From: a virus
Direction: 5' to 3' (one strand)
DNA: 21,035 bases
IMG/VR virus record: IMGVR_UViG_3300020450_001077
Coordinates: 1-21,035 of that record
Of the stretch, positions 12,831-20,376 are shown piece after piece. The notes beneath the pieces are model-generated. The model saw nothing but the letters and a program-made list of their open reading frames with translations, ran no database searches and had not been told where the DNA came from. A program made the translations under genes and the position numbers. The stretch's first letter is position 1. Each line of letters opens with the position of its first letter.

Positions 12831-13851
12831 TAGATACCCTGACCTAAGACCAAAATGGATGCTCTCTCACCCTATGTCCAATACCTTTATGGGTATTGCT
12901 GCTATATCAGGGTTGAATTTAGAGTTTTTTGATAAGATTTACTGGGTCACTCTACAAGAATACCAAGATAAGTATAAGTTTGAGAAAGGATACTTTGAGG
13001 AACTAGATGAGGTTGGTCTTAAAGAGAAGTCAGAGATAGTATTGTTAGATAAAGAAACATCATCGCAGTCAGAAACTGTGTGTGAGGTCATTAAGAAAAA
13101 GAATATTGAAGGGTTTATCTTTATCAAGGACTCTGATGGATACTATGAGTGTGAGATAAAGGATGGATCAAATCAGGTTGCATACTTTGACCTGAATGAT
13201 ATGGACAACATCAACGCACGGTCAAAGAGTTATGTTGAGATGGATCATAATGGTGTAGTGACTAATATTGTAGAGAAGAAAGTAATCAGTTCTACATTCT
13301 CATCAGGTGGGTATGGTTTCTCTGATCCACAGGAGTTCATATCAGTCTATGAGAAGTTAGGTGAGCAAGATGGAGAGTGTTATGTAAGTAATATTATCTT
13401 TGAGATGATGCTTTCTGGATCTAAGTTTAATGGTCTGAAGACTTCTAACTTTAAGGACTGGGGAACACTAGAGGCATGGAACAAGTACAAGTCTCAGTAC
13501 AAATGTTTGTTTGTAGATATAGATGGTACGTTAGTAAAGAACTCTTCTCATCACTTCCCACCTTATATTGGGAGTGGTGAACCATTAGAGGAGAATATTG
13601 CTGCACTTAATGAACTATATGATAATGGTAAGGCAAGAATTATTCTTACAACCAGTAGACCAGAAAGGTATAGGCAGACTACTTGTGAGGAGTTAGAGAG
13701 AAAGGGTATTAGATTTGATCAGTTAGTGATGGGATTACCTCATTCACAGAGGATCTTGATTAATGATTTTGCAAAGAGCAATCCTTACCCCTCTGCTGCT
13801 GCTATAAATATGCCTAGAAATAAAAATGACTTGAAGGAGCTTTTGAGATGA
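12793..13851 (+). CDS. Fusion: nucleotidyltransferase (N) - HAD phosphatase (C)
   Basis: A 352-residue two-domain protein. Residues 1-235 are a sugar-nucleotide-transferase-like GT-A fold: VVPMAGRSSRYPDLRPKWML (5-24), a variant of the glycine-rich NTP loop with the PK lysine; DSD at 113-115 as a metal site; STFSSGGYGF (167-176); and DWGTLEAW (222-229), matching the family's D-I-G-T-P-E-x-W. Residues 238-352 are a HAD phosphatase: FVDIDGTL (240-247, nucleophile D242 and acid D244), TTSRPERYR (286-294), and GLPHSQRILINDF (314-326), with the Asp that binds Mg. The same HAD domain occurs alone at 15595-15942. The kinase, phosphatase and NTP-transferase steps together resemble the Hdd-type route to activated heptose, but the sugar is not determined. 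The gene overlaps its neighbours at both ends. Confidence 0.82.
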   Translation: MATLVVPMAGRSSRYPDLRPKWMLSHPMSNTFMGIAAISGLNLEFFDKIYWVTLQEYQDKYKFEKGYFEELDEVGLKEKSEIVLLDKETSSQSETVCEVIKKKNIEGFIFIKDSDGYYECEIKDGSNQVAYFDLNDMDNINARSKSYVEMDHNGVVTNIVEKKVISSTFSSGGYGFSDPQEFISVYEKLGEQDGECYVSNIIFEMMLSGSKFNGLKTSNFKDWGTLEAWNKYKSQYKCLFVDIDGTLVKNSSHHFPPYIGSGEPLEENIAALNELYDNGKARIILTTSRPERYRQTTCEELERKGIRFDQLVMGLPHSQRILINDFAKSNPYPSAAAINMPRNKNDLKELLR

Positions 13852-14846
13852 AGATTTTAATAACAGGTGCTGCAGGGCAGATAGGTTCTGGGTTGGCAAA
13901 AAGAATTTGTGAGAAGCACGAATTAACACTAGTAGATAATCTTAGGAATGGATATTTACAACATCTAAAGGATGATGATGGTGAATTTATTGCACCATTC
14001 CATGATATAGATGTAGCAACATCAGAACTTTTTAGTCATTGTGGAACTAAGTTTGATAGTTATGATGCGATCATTCATCTTGCTGCTATATCATCTCTAC
14101 CAGATTGTGAAACTAATCCACTAGAGACACTTCACTGCAACGTAGCTGCTACTGCAAATGTATTAGACTTTGCCAGAAAGATGAATGTTCCTCATGTCAT
14201 CTTCGCAAGCACGAGTGCCATCTATGAGAACAATGATGTAGATGTATTCACAGAAGATCTAGAAGTAAGTCCAAGATTATACTACTCACTATCTAAGAAG
14301 ATGTGTGAGGATTTGGTTGAGACATATAGAGAGCACTATGGAAGTAAAGTCACAGTACTTCGTTTCTTTAATGTTTTTGGTCCTGATGGTGATCAGACAA
14401 GACCTAATCCACCTTTACTTAACTTTGTTTATAGAGAGTTGACTAAAGGTAAAGCACCTGTATTGAGTGGTGATGGTGAGCAAGTAAGAGATTTTATCTG
14501 TATTGATGATGTAGTTTCTATGCTTGATCTATGTCTTGAGAAGCAACCAAATGATGTCTTTAATGTATGTACAGGTAAGGCAGTAAGTGTAAATCAAATA
14601 TCCAGATGGGTTGCTGAAGCACTAGGGAAAGAGGATCTTGGATTAGATCATAAACCAGCAGGAGAACTATGGGATCATTATCCTGATTTGTTCCAAGGTA
14701 ATTATGGTCTTGATAAGAATATTGTTGGTAAGGAAACTACAAGATATTCCAAGGGGTCTTATCAAAAGGCAAAAGATCTGTTAGGATGGGAACCTAATAC
14801 TGATATAGAGTCAGAAGTTAAAAGAGTCACCTTACAAATCAAATGA
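13848..14846 (+). CDS. NAD-dependent nucleotide-sugar epimerase/dehydratase (extended SDR)
   Basis: A 332-residue extended short-chain dehydrogenase. GAAGQIG (7-13) binds NAD(P); HLAAISSLPDCETNP (77-91) is the typical strand-4 loop; ASTSAIYE (120-127) holds S121/T122/S123; Y146-x3-K150 (YYSLSK) is the catalytic pair; RFFNVFGPDGD matches the family's substrate loop; GDGEQVRDFICIDD matches the conserved uridyl-binding segment. Overall it looks most like UDP-glucose 4-epimerase or UDP-glucuronate/UDP-GlcNAc epimerases, clearly different from the GDP-mannose 3,5-epimerase at 7058. The HDIDV segment (52-56) after the second strand suggests the usual adenine-side Asp. An AAGGAG site lies upstream of the ATG. 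It overlaps the fusion gene before and the SGQPRF gene after (ATGA), in one run. Confidence 0.87.
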   Translation: MKILITGAAGQIGSGLAKRICEKHELTLVDNLRNGYLQHLKDDDGEFIAPFHDIDVATSELFSHCGTKFDSYDAIIHLAAISSLPDCETNPLETLHCNVAATANVLDFARKMNVPHVIFASTSAIYENNDVDVFTEDLEVSPRLYYSLSKKMCEDLVETYREHYGSKVTVLRFFNVFGPDGDQTRPNPPLLNFVYRELTKGKAPVLSGDGEQVRDFICIDDVVSMLDLCLEKQPNDVFNVCTGKAVSVNQISRWVAEALGKEDLGLDHKPAGELWDHYPDLFQGNYGLDKNIVGKETTRYSKGSYQKAKDLLGWEPNTDIESEVKRVTLQIK

Positions 14847-15595
14847 GAATAGCTTTATTATTGTCTGGTCAACCCAGATTTATTGAGGAAGGAGCAAAAT
14901 ATATTATTCCTAACGTATGTGAAGGGAATAATGTAGATACTTTCTGTCACTTCTGGATGGATGATGACCTAGTTACTAAACCATATAAGTATGGTGGAGA
15001 TGGTGAGTGGGTAAACCAAAGGATCGATTCTAAGGCAGTAGATAAAGCAGTAGAGATTTATAAACCAGTTACTTATGCAGTAGATCGTAGCAAATCATTT
15101 ACAGACTCTGCTGTTCACTTTGAGACTCCAAAGAATAAGTATTGGGGTGGTGGAGAACCAGAAGATCAAGAAGGATTTAGAAATAGAACTGTCAACAACT
15201 GTCTTTCATACTTCTATAGTCTGAATGAGGTCAACAAACTCAAGAAGGAATATGAATATGCTAATGACTTTAAGTATGATTGGGTGGTAAGATGTAGGAC
15301 AGATACGTTATTACATGTTAAAATACCTTTTAATGATCTAAATCCTGAGATGGTTCATTACTCTGACAATATGCACCAACCTGATGGTATGATTAATGAT
15401 TGGTTTGACTTTGGTGGATCAAAACAGATGGATGCATTCATGAGTGTATTCCCTGTATGGCAATTGATCCTTGAGAAATGTATGCGTGAGACAGAGGGAG
15501 CATGGTGTCATGAATTGATGCACCGTAAGATGCTTGATTCATTTGGTATTGGTGTTCAACCATGCAATATTCATATTACACTTCCTAGATTTTAA
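14843..15595 (+). CDS. Putative glycosyltransferase of the SGQPRF type
   Basis: A 250-residue soluble protein starting RIALLLSGQPRF (2-13), a beta-strand/loop typical of a group of poorly described GT-A-like proteins in polysaccharide loci. YDWVVRCRTDTLL (about 144-156) holds R-x-R-T-D, the likely DxD-like metal/nucleotide site of this group. NDWFDFGGSKQMDAF follows and fits their acceptor region. The acidic Glu-rich CHELMHRKML is near the C-terminus. It has no signal peptide. The partial gene at the window end (20377) shares SGxPRF, RTD and the DWF motif, so these are paralogues closing two similar gene sets. Glycosyl transfer is inferred from locus and motif, not shown. Confidence 0.7.
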   Translation: MRIALLLSGQPRFIEEGAKYIIPNVCEGNNVDTFCHFWMDDDLVTKPYKYGGDGEWVNQRIDSKAVDKAVEIYKPVTYAVDRSKSFTDSAVHFETPKNKYWGGGEPEDQEGFRNRTVNNCLSYFYSLNEVNKLKKEYEYANDFKYDWVVRCRTDTLLHVKIPFNDLNPEMVHYSDNMHQPDGMINDWFDFGGSKQMDAFMSVFPVWQLILEKCMRETEGAWCHELMHRKMLDSFGIGVQPCNIHITLPRF

Positions 15596-15942
15596 TGAAA
15601 ACTATTTTTTGTGATATTGATGGAACATTATGTGTTCATCATGAAGATATTATCAAACAACATAGAGATGAGTTAACTCTTCTACCAGAGACTTTAGATG
15701 TGTTGAAGGAGTGGGAGAGGAGTGGTCATCGTCTTATCCTTGTGACTGGACGGAAGGAGTCTCACCGTGGACAACTGGAAAGACAGTTAAGAAATGCTGG
15801 TATTTTCTGGGATAAATTAATTATGGGATTATCAAATGGTCCTAGAGTGATTGTGAATGATGTCAAAGAGGGTGGTGAGGATAGAGCACTAGGATATAAT
15901 GTAAAAAGAAACATGGGTATTAAGGAGTTGAGGAACTTATGA
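15595..15942 (+). CDS. Stand-alone HAD phosphatase
   Basis: A 115-residue HAD-superfamily hydrolase: FCDIDGTLC (5-13) has nucleophile D7 and acid D9; LVTGRKESHR matches motif II with the Thr; NGPRVIVNDVKEGGEDRA holds the motif IV Asp. It is the same short, cap-less HAD type as the C-terminal domain of 12793-13851 (compare LIMGLSNGPRVIVND with LVMGLPHSQRILIND), which implies a shared role, probably removal of a phosphate from a sugar bisphosphate or similar before nucleotidyl transfer. The start shares bases with the previous stop (TAATG), and the end overlaps the cupin gene. Confidence 0.83.
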   Translation: MKTIFCDIDGTLCVHHEDIIKQHRDELTLLPETLDVLKEWERSGHRLILVTGRKESHRGQLERQLRNAGIFWDKLIMGLSNGPRVIVNDVKEGGEDRALGYNVKRNMGIKELRNL

Positions 15943-16289
15943 CTTTTAGATCATACGGACACAAACCTTGGGGACATTATCTAAACATCTTTGATGCCTC
16001 TTATACAAAGGTTAAAGAAATACTAATCAAACCTGGTGAAGCACCTAGTTATCAATATCATTACAAGAGAAGTGAGATATGGGTGATAGTAAAAGGAACT
16101 GCAGAGGTAAAATTAGATGGTGTGGTTAAGACTTATGGGGAGGGTGATGTAATTCATATCCCAGTAAAGTCTAAGCACCAAGCCAAGAATGTTGGTGATG
16201 ATGATCTAGTTTTTATTGAAGTACAACTTGGAGAGTACTTTGGTGAAGATGATATTGTGAGGTTAGAGGATAAGTATGGTAGAGTATAA
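15939..16289 (+). CDS. Mannose-6-phosphate-isomerase type II (cupin) protein
   Basis: A 116-residue single cupin, equal to the C-terminal domain of ManC/AlgA-type bifunctional enzymes (mannose-6-phosphate isomerase half). The start has YGHKPWGHYLNI, matching the R-P-W-G-x-Y opening. SYQYHYKRSEIWVIVKGTAEV (from 37) contains the metal set Q39-x-H41-x4-E46 and the G-x-A-x-V turn. GEGDVIHIPVKSKHQAKN follows, with distal H80. It would supply mannose-6-phosphate from fructose-6-phosphate, or act on another sugar. That agrees with a GDP-mannose-based epimerase in the window, although no mannose-1-phosphate guanylyltransferase of the ManC kind is attached. It overlaps the HAD and oxygenase genes. Confidence 0.85.
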   Translation: MTFRSYGHKPWGHYLNIFDASYTKVKEILIKPGEAPSYQYHYKRSEIWVIVKGTAEVKLDGVVKTYGEGDVIHIPVKSKHQAKNVGDDDLVFIEVQLGEYFGEDDIVRLEDKYGRV

Positions 16290-16785
16290 AGTTATTGATA
16301 ATTTTTTATCACCGTATCTATTCAATAAGCTTGTATATGAAACTAATCCAGTTGTAGATTATAAAAAAACCGACTCTATGAAATGGGGGTATTGCAAAAC
16401 AGTGCTCGATGCTCCAGAGTCTTTAGGTGATAATATGTATTTTGAGAATTTGATATATTCTAATACAATATATAATGAAAAATATTATAAGATTCTTAAG
16501 GTTTTAACAGATAAATTAGATATTAAATCATTAATTAGAATAAAATTTAATTTATATACAAGAACAGATAATTTAATACATCATCCTAATCACTCTGATA
16601 CAGAATTTCCTCATAAAGGAGGATTGTTTTCATTAAACACTTGCGATGGTTTTACTGTTATAGATGAGGAAGAAATTCCATCAGTTGCAAATAGAATGAT
16701 TCTTTTTGATCCTTATATTCCACATCATAGTACTAATTGTACTGATTCTCCATATAGAATGAATGTTAATATTAATTATTTTTAA
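16276..16785 (+). CDS. 2OG/Fe(II) oxygenase, paralogue 1 (169 aa)
   Basis: A compact 169-residue 2-oxoglutarate/Fe(II) oxygenase. The core has H106-x-D108 (NHSDTEF), a jelly-roll segment with NTCDGFTVID, then H150/H151 (IPHHSTNC) as the distal His and R161 (SPYRMNVNINYF) as the 2-oxoglutarate contact. It shares layout and ending (xxRxxVxxNYF) with the protein at 19851. The start at 16276 has an AGAGGA site five bases upstream and overlaps the cupin gene by 14. The gene is far more A+T-rich than its neighbours: the line 16501-16560 holds only seven G+C in 60. That suggests a separate origin. The substrate may be a sugar or lipid of the locus, which is inference. Confidence 0.82.
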   Translation: MVEYKVIDNFLSPYLFNKLVYETNPVVDYKKTDSMKWGYCKTVLDAPESLGDNMYFENLIYSNTIYNEKYYKILKVLTDKLDIKSLIRIKFNLYTRTDNLIHHPNHSDTEFPHKGGLFSLNTCDGFTVIDEEEIPSVANRMILFDPYIPHHSTNCTDSPYRMNVNINYF

Positions 16786-16788
16786 ATT

Positions 16789-18333
16789 ATGTATAAAGTA
16801 TTAATTACTGCTAGTGGGTTGGGTTCACGACTTGGTAATCTTACTAAGTTTACCAACAAAGGACTGGTTAGGATTGGAAAGAAACCTGCTCTCAGTTATA
16901 TTATTGAGTCATATCCTGATGATGTAGAGTTTGTTGTGACTCTGGGTCATTATGGTGATCAGGTAGAGCAGTTCTTATCTCTTGCTTACCCTGATAAGAA
17001 GATTACTTATGTTCCAGTAGAGAACTATGATGGAGAAGGAAGTAGTCTTCTTTATTCTATGTCCCTATGTAAGGATGAGTTGCAGTCTCCTTTTATATTC
17101 CATGCATGTGATACTGTAGTAGAGAAAGAAGAGTTTGACTTTAGTTCTAACTGGGTTGCAGGTCATAAAAATGGTAGTAGTTTCCAATATAGAACTCTGA
17201 ATGTAAGGAATGAATCTCTGTTAAAGATTAATGAGAAGGGAGAAGAGTTCTTTGATTATGTTTACATAGGTCTATGTGGTATCAAAGATTATGAATTGTT
17301 CTGGAAATATACTGATGAGATATTAGAAGAGACAACAGTAAGTAGTCTTTCGGATTGCCATGTCATTTCTAAGATGATGGATCATTCTGATTTCTCAGTT
17401 GTAGACTATGAGACATGGTATGATATTGGTAATGTAGATTCACTTAAGAAGAGTAGAGAAGTAATCCCTGATAGGTTCCACCTTTTAGATAAAGAAGATG
17501 AGAGTATCTTTATTTTTGATGAAGACTTTGTGATTAAGTTCTTCTATGATAAAAAAATTTGTTTAAATCGTATAGACAGGATGCTTGCACTCAAGGGTCT
17601 TACTCCAAAGTATCTTGCATCAACAGATAATTTTTATAAGTATGAGTATGCCAAGGGTGATACTTATTCTAGAGTGGTAGATGGTAATAACTTTAAGAAG
17701 TTTTTGAATTGGTCTAAGGATAATCTATGGAAGAAGAATGACATAGACATCTCAGATATATGTGAGGAGTTTTATTTTACTAAAACTTATAAGAGGGTGG
17801 TAAAGTATCTAACTGATAATGGAATGGGTACTGATAGTACTTGTACAATTAATGGTGAAGAAATTCCATCTATATTTGATTTGATGGTTCATATTGATAA
17901 GAAGTATATATCCTCTGCTGAAGGGTATCAGTTTCATGGTGACTGTGTACTAGAGAATATTATTTCTAAGGATGGTAATTATACTTTGATTGACTGGAGA
18001 CAAGACTTTGGTGGTGATAAGTATAATGGTGACATATATTACGACTTAGCTAAACTGAAACACAACTTAACTGTCAATCATGATATACTAGATAAGGAGT
18101 TGTATAGTATTGATATTGATGGTAAGATTGTTAAAGTTGATATACTTAGAAGTAATGAGAAGTGTGAGTGTGTTGAGATATTAGAAGATTGGATTGAGAC
18201 AGAAGGTCTTGATAATAGAAAGGTTGATATTATTAAGTCTTTGATCTGGATTAACATGGCTCCTTTACACCCACAACCTATTGGTGATTTTCTTTTCTAT
18301 TTTGGTAAATACAATCTACATTTAAATCTATGA
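16789..18333 (+). CDS. Fusion: nucleotidyltransferase (N) - APH/choline-kinase-like kinase (C)
   Basis: A 514-residue fusion. Residues 1-235 are a sugar-1-phosphate nucleotidyltransferase domain: LITASGLGSRLGNLTKFTNK (5-24) is the NTP loop; HACDTVV (105-111) the metal Asp; WYDIGNVDSLKKSREV (210-225) the family end motif. Residues 240-514 are a kinase: K250 (FVIKFF) is the ATP Lys; YKYEYAKGDTYS (283-294) the hinge; FHGDCVLENII (382-392) the catalytic loop with D385 and N390; LIDWRQDFGGD (400-410) the Mg site. The two activities would phosphorylate a substrate and then activate it as an NDP derivative, much as LicA and LicC do for choline or HddA and HddC for heptose. It is a different domain order from the set at 11994-13851. 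Confidence 0.83.
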   Translation: MYKVLITASGLGSRLGNLTKFTNKGLVRIGKKPALSYIIESYPDDVEFVVTLGHYGDQVEQFLSLAYPDKKITYVPVENYDGEGSSLLYSMSLCKDELQSPFIFHACDTVVEKEEFDFSSNWVAGHKNGSSFQYRTLNVRNESLLKINEKGEEFFDYVYIGLCGIKDYELFWKYTDEILEETTVSSLSDCHVISKMMDHSDFSVVDYETWYDIGNVDSLKKSREVIPDRFHLLDKEDESIFIFDEDFVIKFFYDKKICLNRIDRMLALKGLTPKYLASTDNFYKYEYAKGDTYSRVVDGNNFKKFLNWSKDNLWKKNDIDISDICEEFYFTKTYKRVVKYLTDNGMGTDSTCTINGEEIPSIFDLMVHIDKKYISSAEGYQFHGDCVLENIISKDGNYTLIDWRQDFGGDKYNGDIYYDLAKLKHNLTVNHDILDKELYSIDIDGKIVKVDILRSNEKCECVEILEDWIETEGLDNRKVDIIKSLIWINMAPLHPQPIGDFLFYFGKYNLHLNL

Positions 18334-18908
18334 ATTTCAATAAACCTGATACTAAATTAGATGAATGTATCTTTATAGCACAGAAGGCTATTCCTGCTGA
18401 TGTTTGTGATAATCTTGTTCAAGATATAGAAAAAGGAGAGTGGCAACCTCATTATTGGAGGGATACCTATGGTCAGGAGATTGGGGAAAAATTAGATAAA
18501 GAACTTGATATTCAAATCGGTAATCCAAAATTTCAGAAACTTTTAACTCCTTTTGTGGTAGAATGTGGCAAATTATATAATAAAGAATATTCATATTATG
18601 GTAGACAAATAATGTATCATTTTAGTACTATTCGTTTTAATAGATATTCTCCTGGTCAGATCATGCGTAAACATCATGATCATATTCATTCACTTTTTGA
18701 TGGTAAGATTAAAGGAGTACCAGTACTAAGTTTTATTCTTAATTTTAATGATGATTATGAAGGTGCTGATTTATATTTCTGGGAGGATACTGTGATTAAA
18801 CTAGGTAAAGGTGATATCGTTATGTTTCCCTCTAATTTTTTATTCCCACATGGTGTGACTGAGGCAACCAAAGGATTAAGATATTCTGGAGTATGTTGGG
18901 CTTGGTAA
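18330..18908 (+). CDS. 2OG/Fe(II) oxygenase, PKHD/prolyl-hydroxylase type (192 aa)
   Basis: A 192-residue 2OG/Fe(II) oxygenase of the prolyl-hydroxylase type. RFNRYSPGQIMRKHHDHIH (102-120) supplies H115-x-D117. SFILNFNDDYEGADLYFWED (134-153) is the typical L-N-D-x-F-x-G-G-x-L-x-F region. LGKGDIVMFPSNFLFPHGV (158-176) holds distal H174, and GLRYSGVCWAW the 2-oxoglutarate contact R184. The overall pattern is close to PKHD hydroxylases found in many phages. It differs in type from the two paralogues at 16276 and 19851 and from the one beside nrdB. It overlaps the fusion gene (ATGA). Substrate unknown. Confidence 0.86.
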   Translation: MNFNKPDTKLDECIFIAQKAIPADVCDNLVQDIEKGEWQPHYWRDTYGQEIGEKLDKELDIQIGNPKFQKLLTPFVVECGKLYNKEYSYYGRQIMYHFSTIRFNRYSPGQIMRKHHDHIHSLFDGKIKGVPVLSFILNFNDDYEGADLYFWEDTVIKLGKGDIVMFPSNFLFPHGVTEATKGLRYSGVCWAW

Positions 18909-18909
18909 T

Positions 18910-19854
18910 ATGAATCCAAAACTTTTTATAGGACCGATGAGTAAAGAGATAGTTGATGCAGTCATCGACTATCCTACTCCTCTTGGATTGATACCATCTC
19001 GTCGTCAGGTAGACCATGAGAGTGGGTATGTTAATGGTTGGGTAACAGAAACTTTTTGCAATTATGTAAGAAGTAAAACTGATAAGGTTCTATTGGTAAG
19101 AGATCATGGTGGTCCTAATCAAGGATATAAAGTTGATAATGGTATAGAGTCTTTCTTAATTGATTGTCAGAACTTTGATATGATTCATATAGATCCTTTC
19201 AAAAGGTTTAAAGCAATCAAGGATGCAGTCAATGAGACTCTTAAGTTTATGAGAATGGGTCTACAAGTCAATCCTAATATTAAGTTTGAGATTGCAACAG
19301 AGGAAGCAATCAAACCACTACCACCAGAGAAACTTTCTTCATTCTTAAAGAGAATATATTCTTCTACTACACAGGAGGAGCAAGACTCAATTAAGTATTG
19401 TGTAATCCAATCTGGTACTGCACTCAGAGAGAATAAGAATATAGGATCATATAAGAAAGATTGTTTGGAGAAGTCAATAGAGATAGTGAAGGAGTATGGT
19501 TTAATTAATAAGGAACATAATGGAGACTACTTAGAAACATCTTTAATTAAACAGAAGTTTGATGTAGGACTACAGACGATTAACATAGCACCAGAGTTTG
19601 GTCAGTTACAGACTAAGATATACTGGGAGAATATGAACCAGAAACAGAGGACTAATTTCTATAAGATATGTTTGGACTCAGGTAGGTGGAAGAAGTGGGT
19701 TGATGAAGACTTTGATCCAGAAGTTCATGTAGAAGCCTTGGTAAATATATGTGGGCATTATGTTTTTTCCCACCCCAAGTTTAATAAACCAGAGGGTTTA
19801 GAAGAAGAAATAAAAACAACAATACACAAAAGGATTGAAGAGATTTTGTTATGA
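18910..19854 (+). CDS. Tagatose-bisphosphate-aldolase-subunit (GatZ/KbaZ)-like TIM-barrel protein
   Basis: A 314-residue soluble protein. LGLIPSRRQVDHESGYVNGW (25-44) and LLVRDHGGPNQGY (61-73) resemble the SxxQV..GGYxG and GGDHxGPNxW strands of the GatZ/KbaZ family, the partner chain of tagatose-1,6-bisphosphate aldolase. DMIHIDPFK (90-98) fits a third barrel strand with an active-site Asp/His pair, and FEIATEEAI (126-134) matches the family's ExxTEExI segment. The DHGGPN His/Asn and HID residues could bind metal or phosphate. GatY/KbaY, the catalytic partner, is not in the window, so it may act alone as a sugar-phosphate aldolase or synthase. Family level is moderately sure; activity is open. 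Confidence 0.6.
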   Translation: MNPKLFIGPMSKEIVDAVIDYPTPLGLIPSRRQVDHESGYVNGWVTETFCNYVRSKTDKVLLVRDHGGPNQGYKVDNGIESFLIDCQNFDMIHIDPFKRFKAIKDAVNETLKFMRMGLQVNPNIKFEIATEEAIKPLPPEKLSSFLKRIYSSTTQEEQDSIKYCVIQSGTALRENKNIGSYKKDCLEKSIEIVKEYGLINKEHNGDYLETSLIKQKFDVGLQTINIAPEFGQLQTKIYWENMNQKQRTNFYKICLDSGRWKKWVDEDFDPEVHVEALVNICGHYVFSHPKFNKPEGLEEEIKTTIHKRIEEILL

Positions 19855-20372
19855 GTGATATAAAAATTGAGGATAATCTTTTATCATTAGATGTTTTGAA
19901 TAAGATTCAACAAAATATGATACTCAACCCTCGATTTCCTTGGTATATTGGTAAGATACTAGATGATGAAAATCAATTATCATGTTCTTCTAAGTATAAT
20001 TATCAATTTTGTCATCATTTTGTTGGTGAACTTCCAGATAATCCTTTTTCAGAAAAAGCACCAACAATTGAATTGTTATATCCTATTGTGGAACACATGC
20101 GAGTGAATGCTTGGAAAAGAATTAAAGGTAATTTAAACCCAAGAACTTCTTCAATAATAAAACATGGATTTCATATTGATTATGATAATAAACATATGAA
20201 AGCATCAATTTTTTATCTCAATACTAATGATGGGTATACAGAATTTGAAGATGGTACTAAAATAGAAAGTATTGCGAATAGATTAGTTACTTTTCCAGCT
20301 AATTTAAAACATACAGGTACAACTTGTACTAACATTCCATTTAGAGTGGTGATTAATTTCAATTATTTTTAA
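19851..20372 (+). CDS. 2OG/Fe(II) oxygenase, paralogue 2 (173 aa)
   Basis: A 173-residue oxygenase related to the one at 16276. Core motifs: H108-x-D110 (GFHIDYD); SIFYLNTNDGYTEFEDGTKI (119-138), the jelly-roll hairpin (compare NTCDGFTVIDEEEI in the paralogue); IANRLVTFPANLKHTGTTC with H154; and R165 in PFRVVINFNYF. The shared ANR(L/M) and terminal NYF support a common ancestor. It overlaps the aldolase-like gene (ATGA) and precedes the second SGxPRF gene by four bases. No signal peptide. The substrate may be a saccharide or head group made by the surrounding enzymes, which is inference from context. Confidence 0.84.
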   Translation: MSDIKIEDNLLSLDVLNKIQQNMILNPRFPWYIGKILDDENQLSCSSKYNYQFCHHFVGELPDNPFSEKAPTIELLYPIVEHMRVNAWKRIKGNLNPRTSSIIKHGFHIDYDNKHMKASIFYLNTNDGYTEFEDGTKIESIANRLVTFPANLKHTGTTCTNIPFRVVINFNYF

Positions 20373-20376
20373 GACT

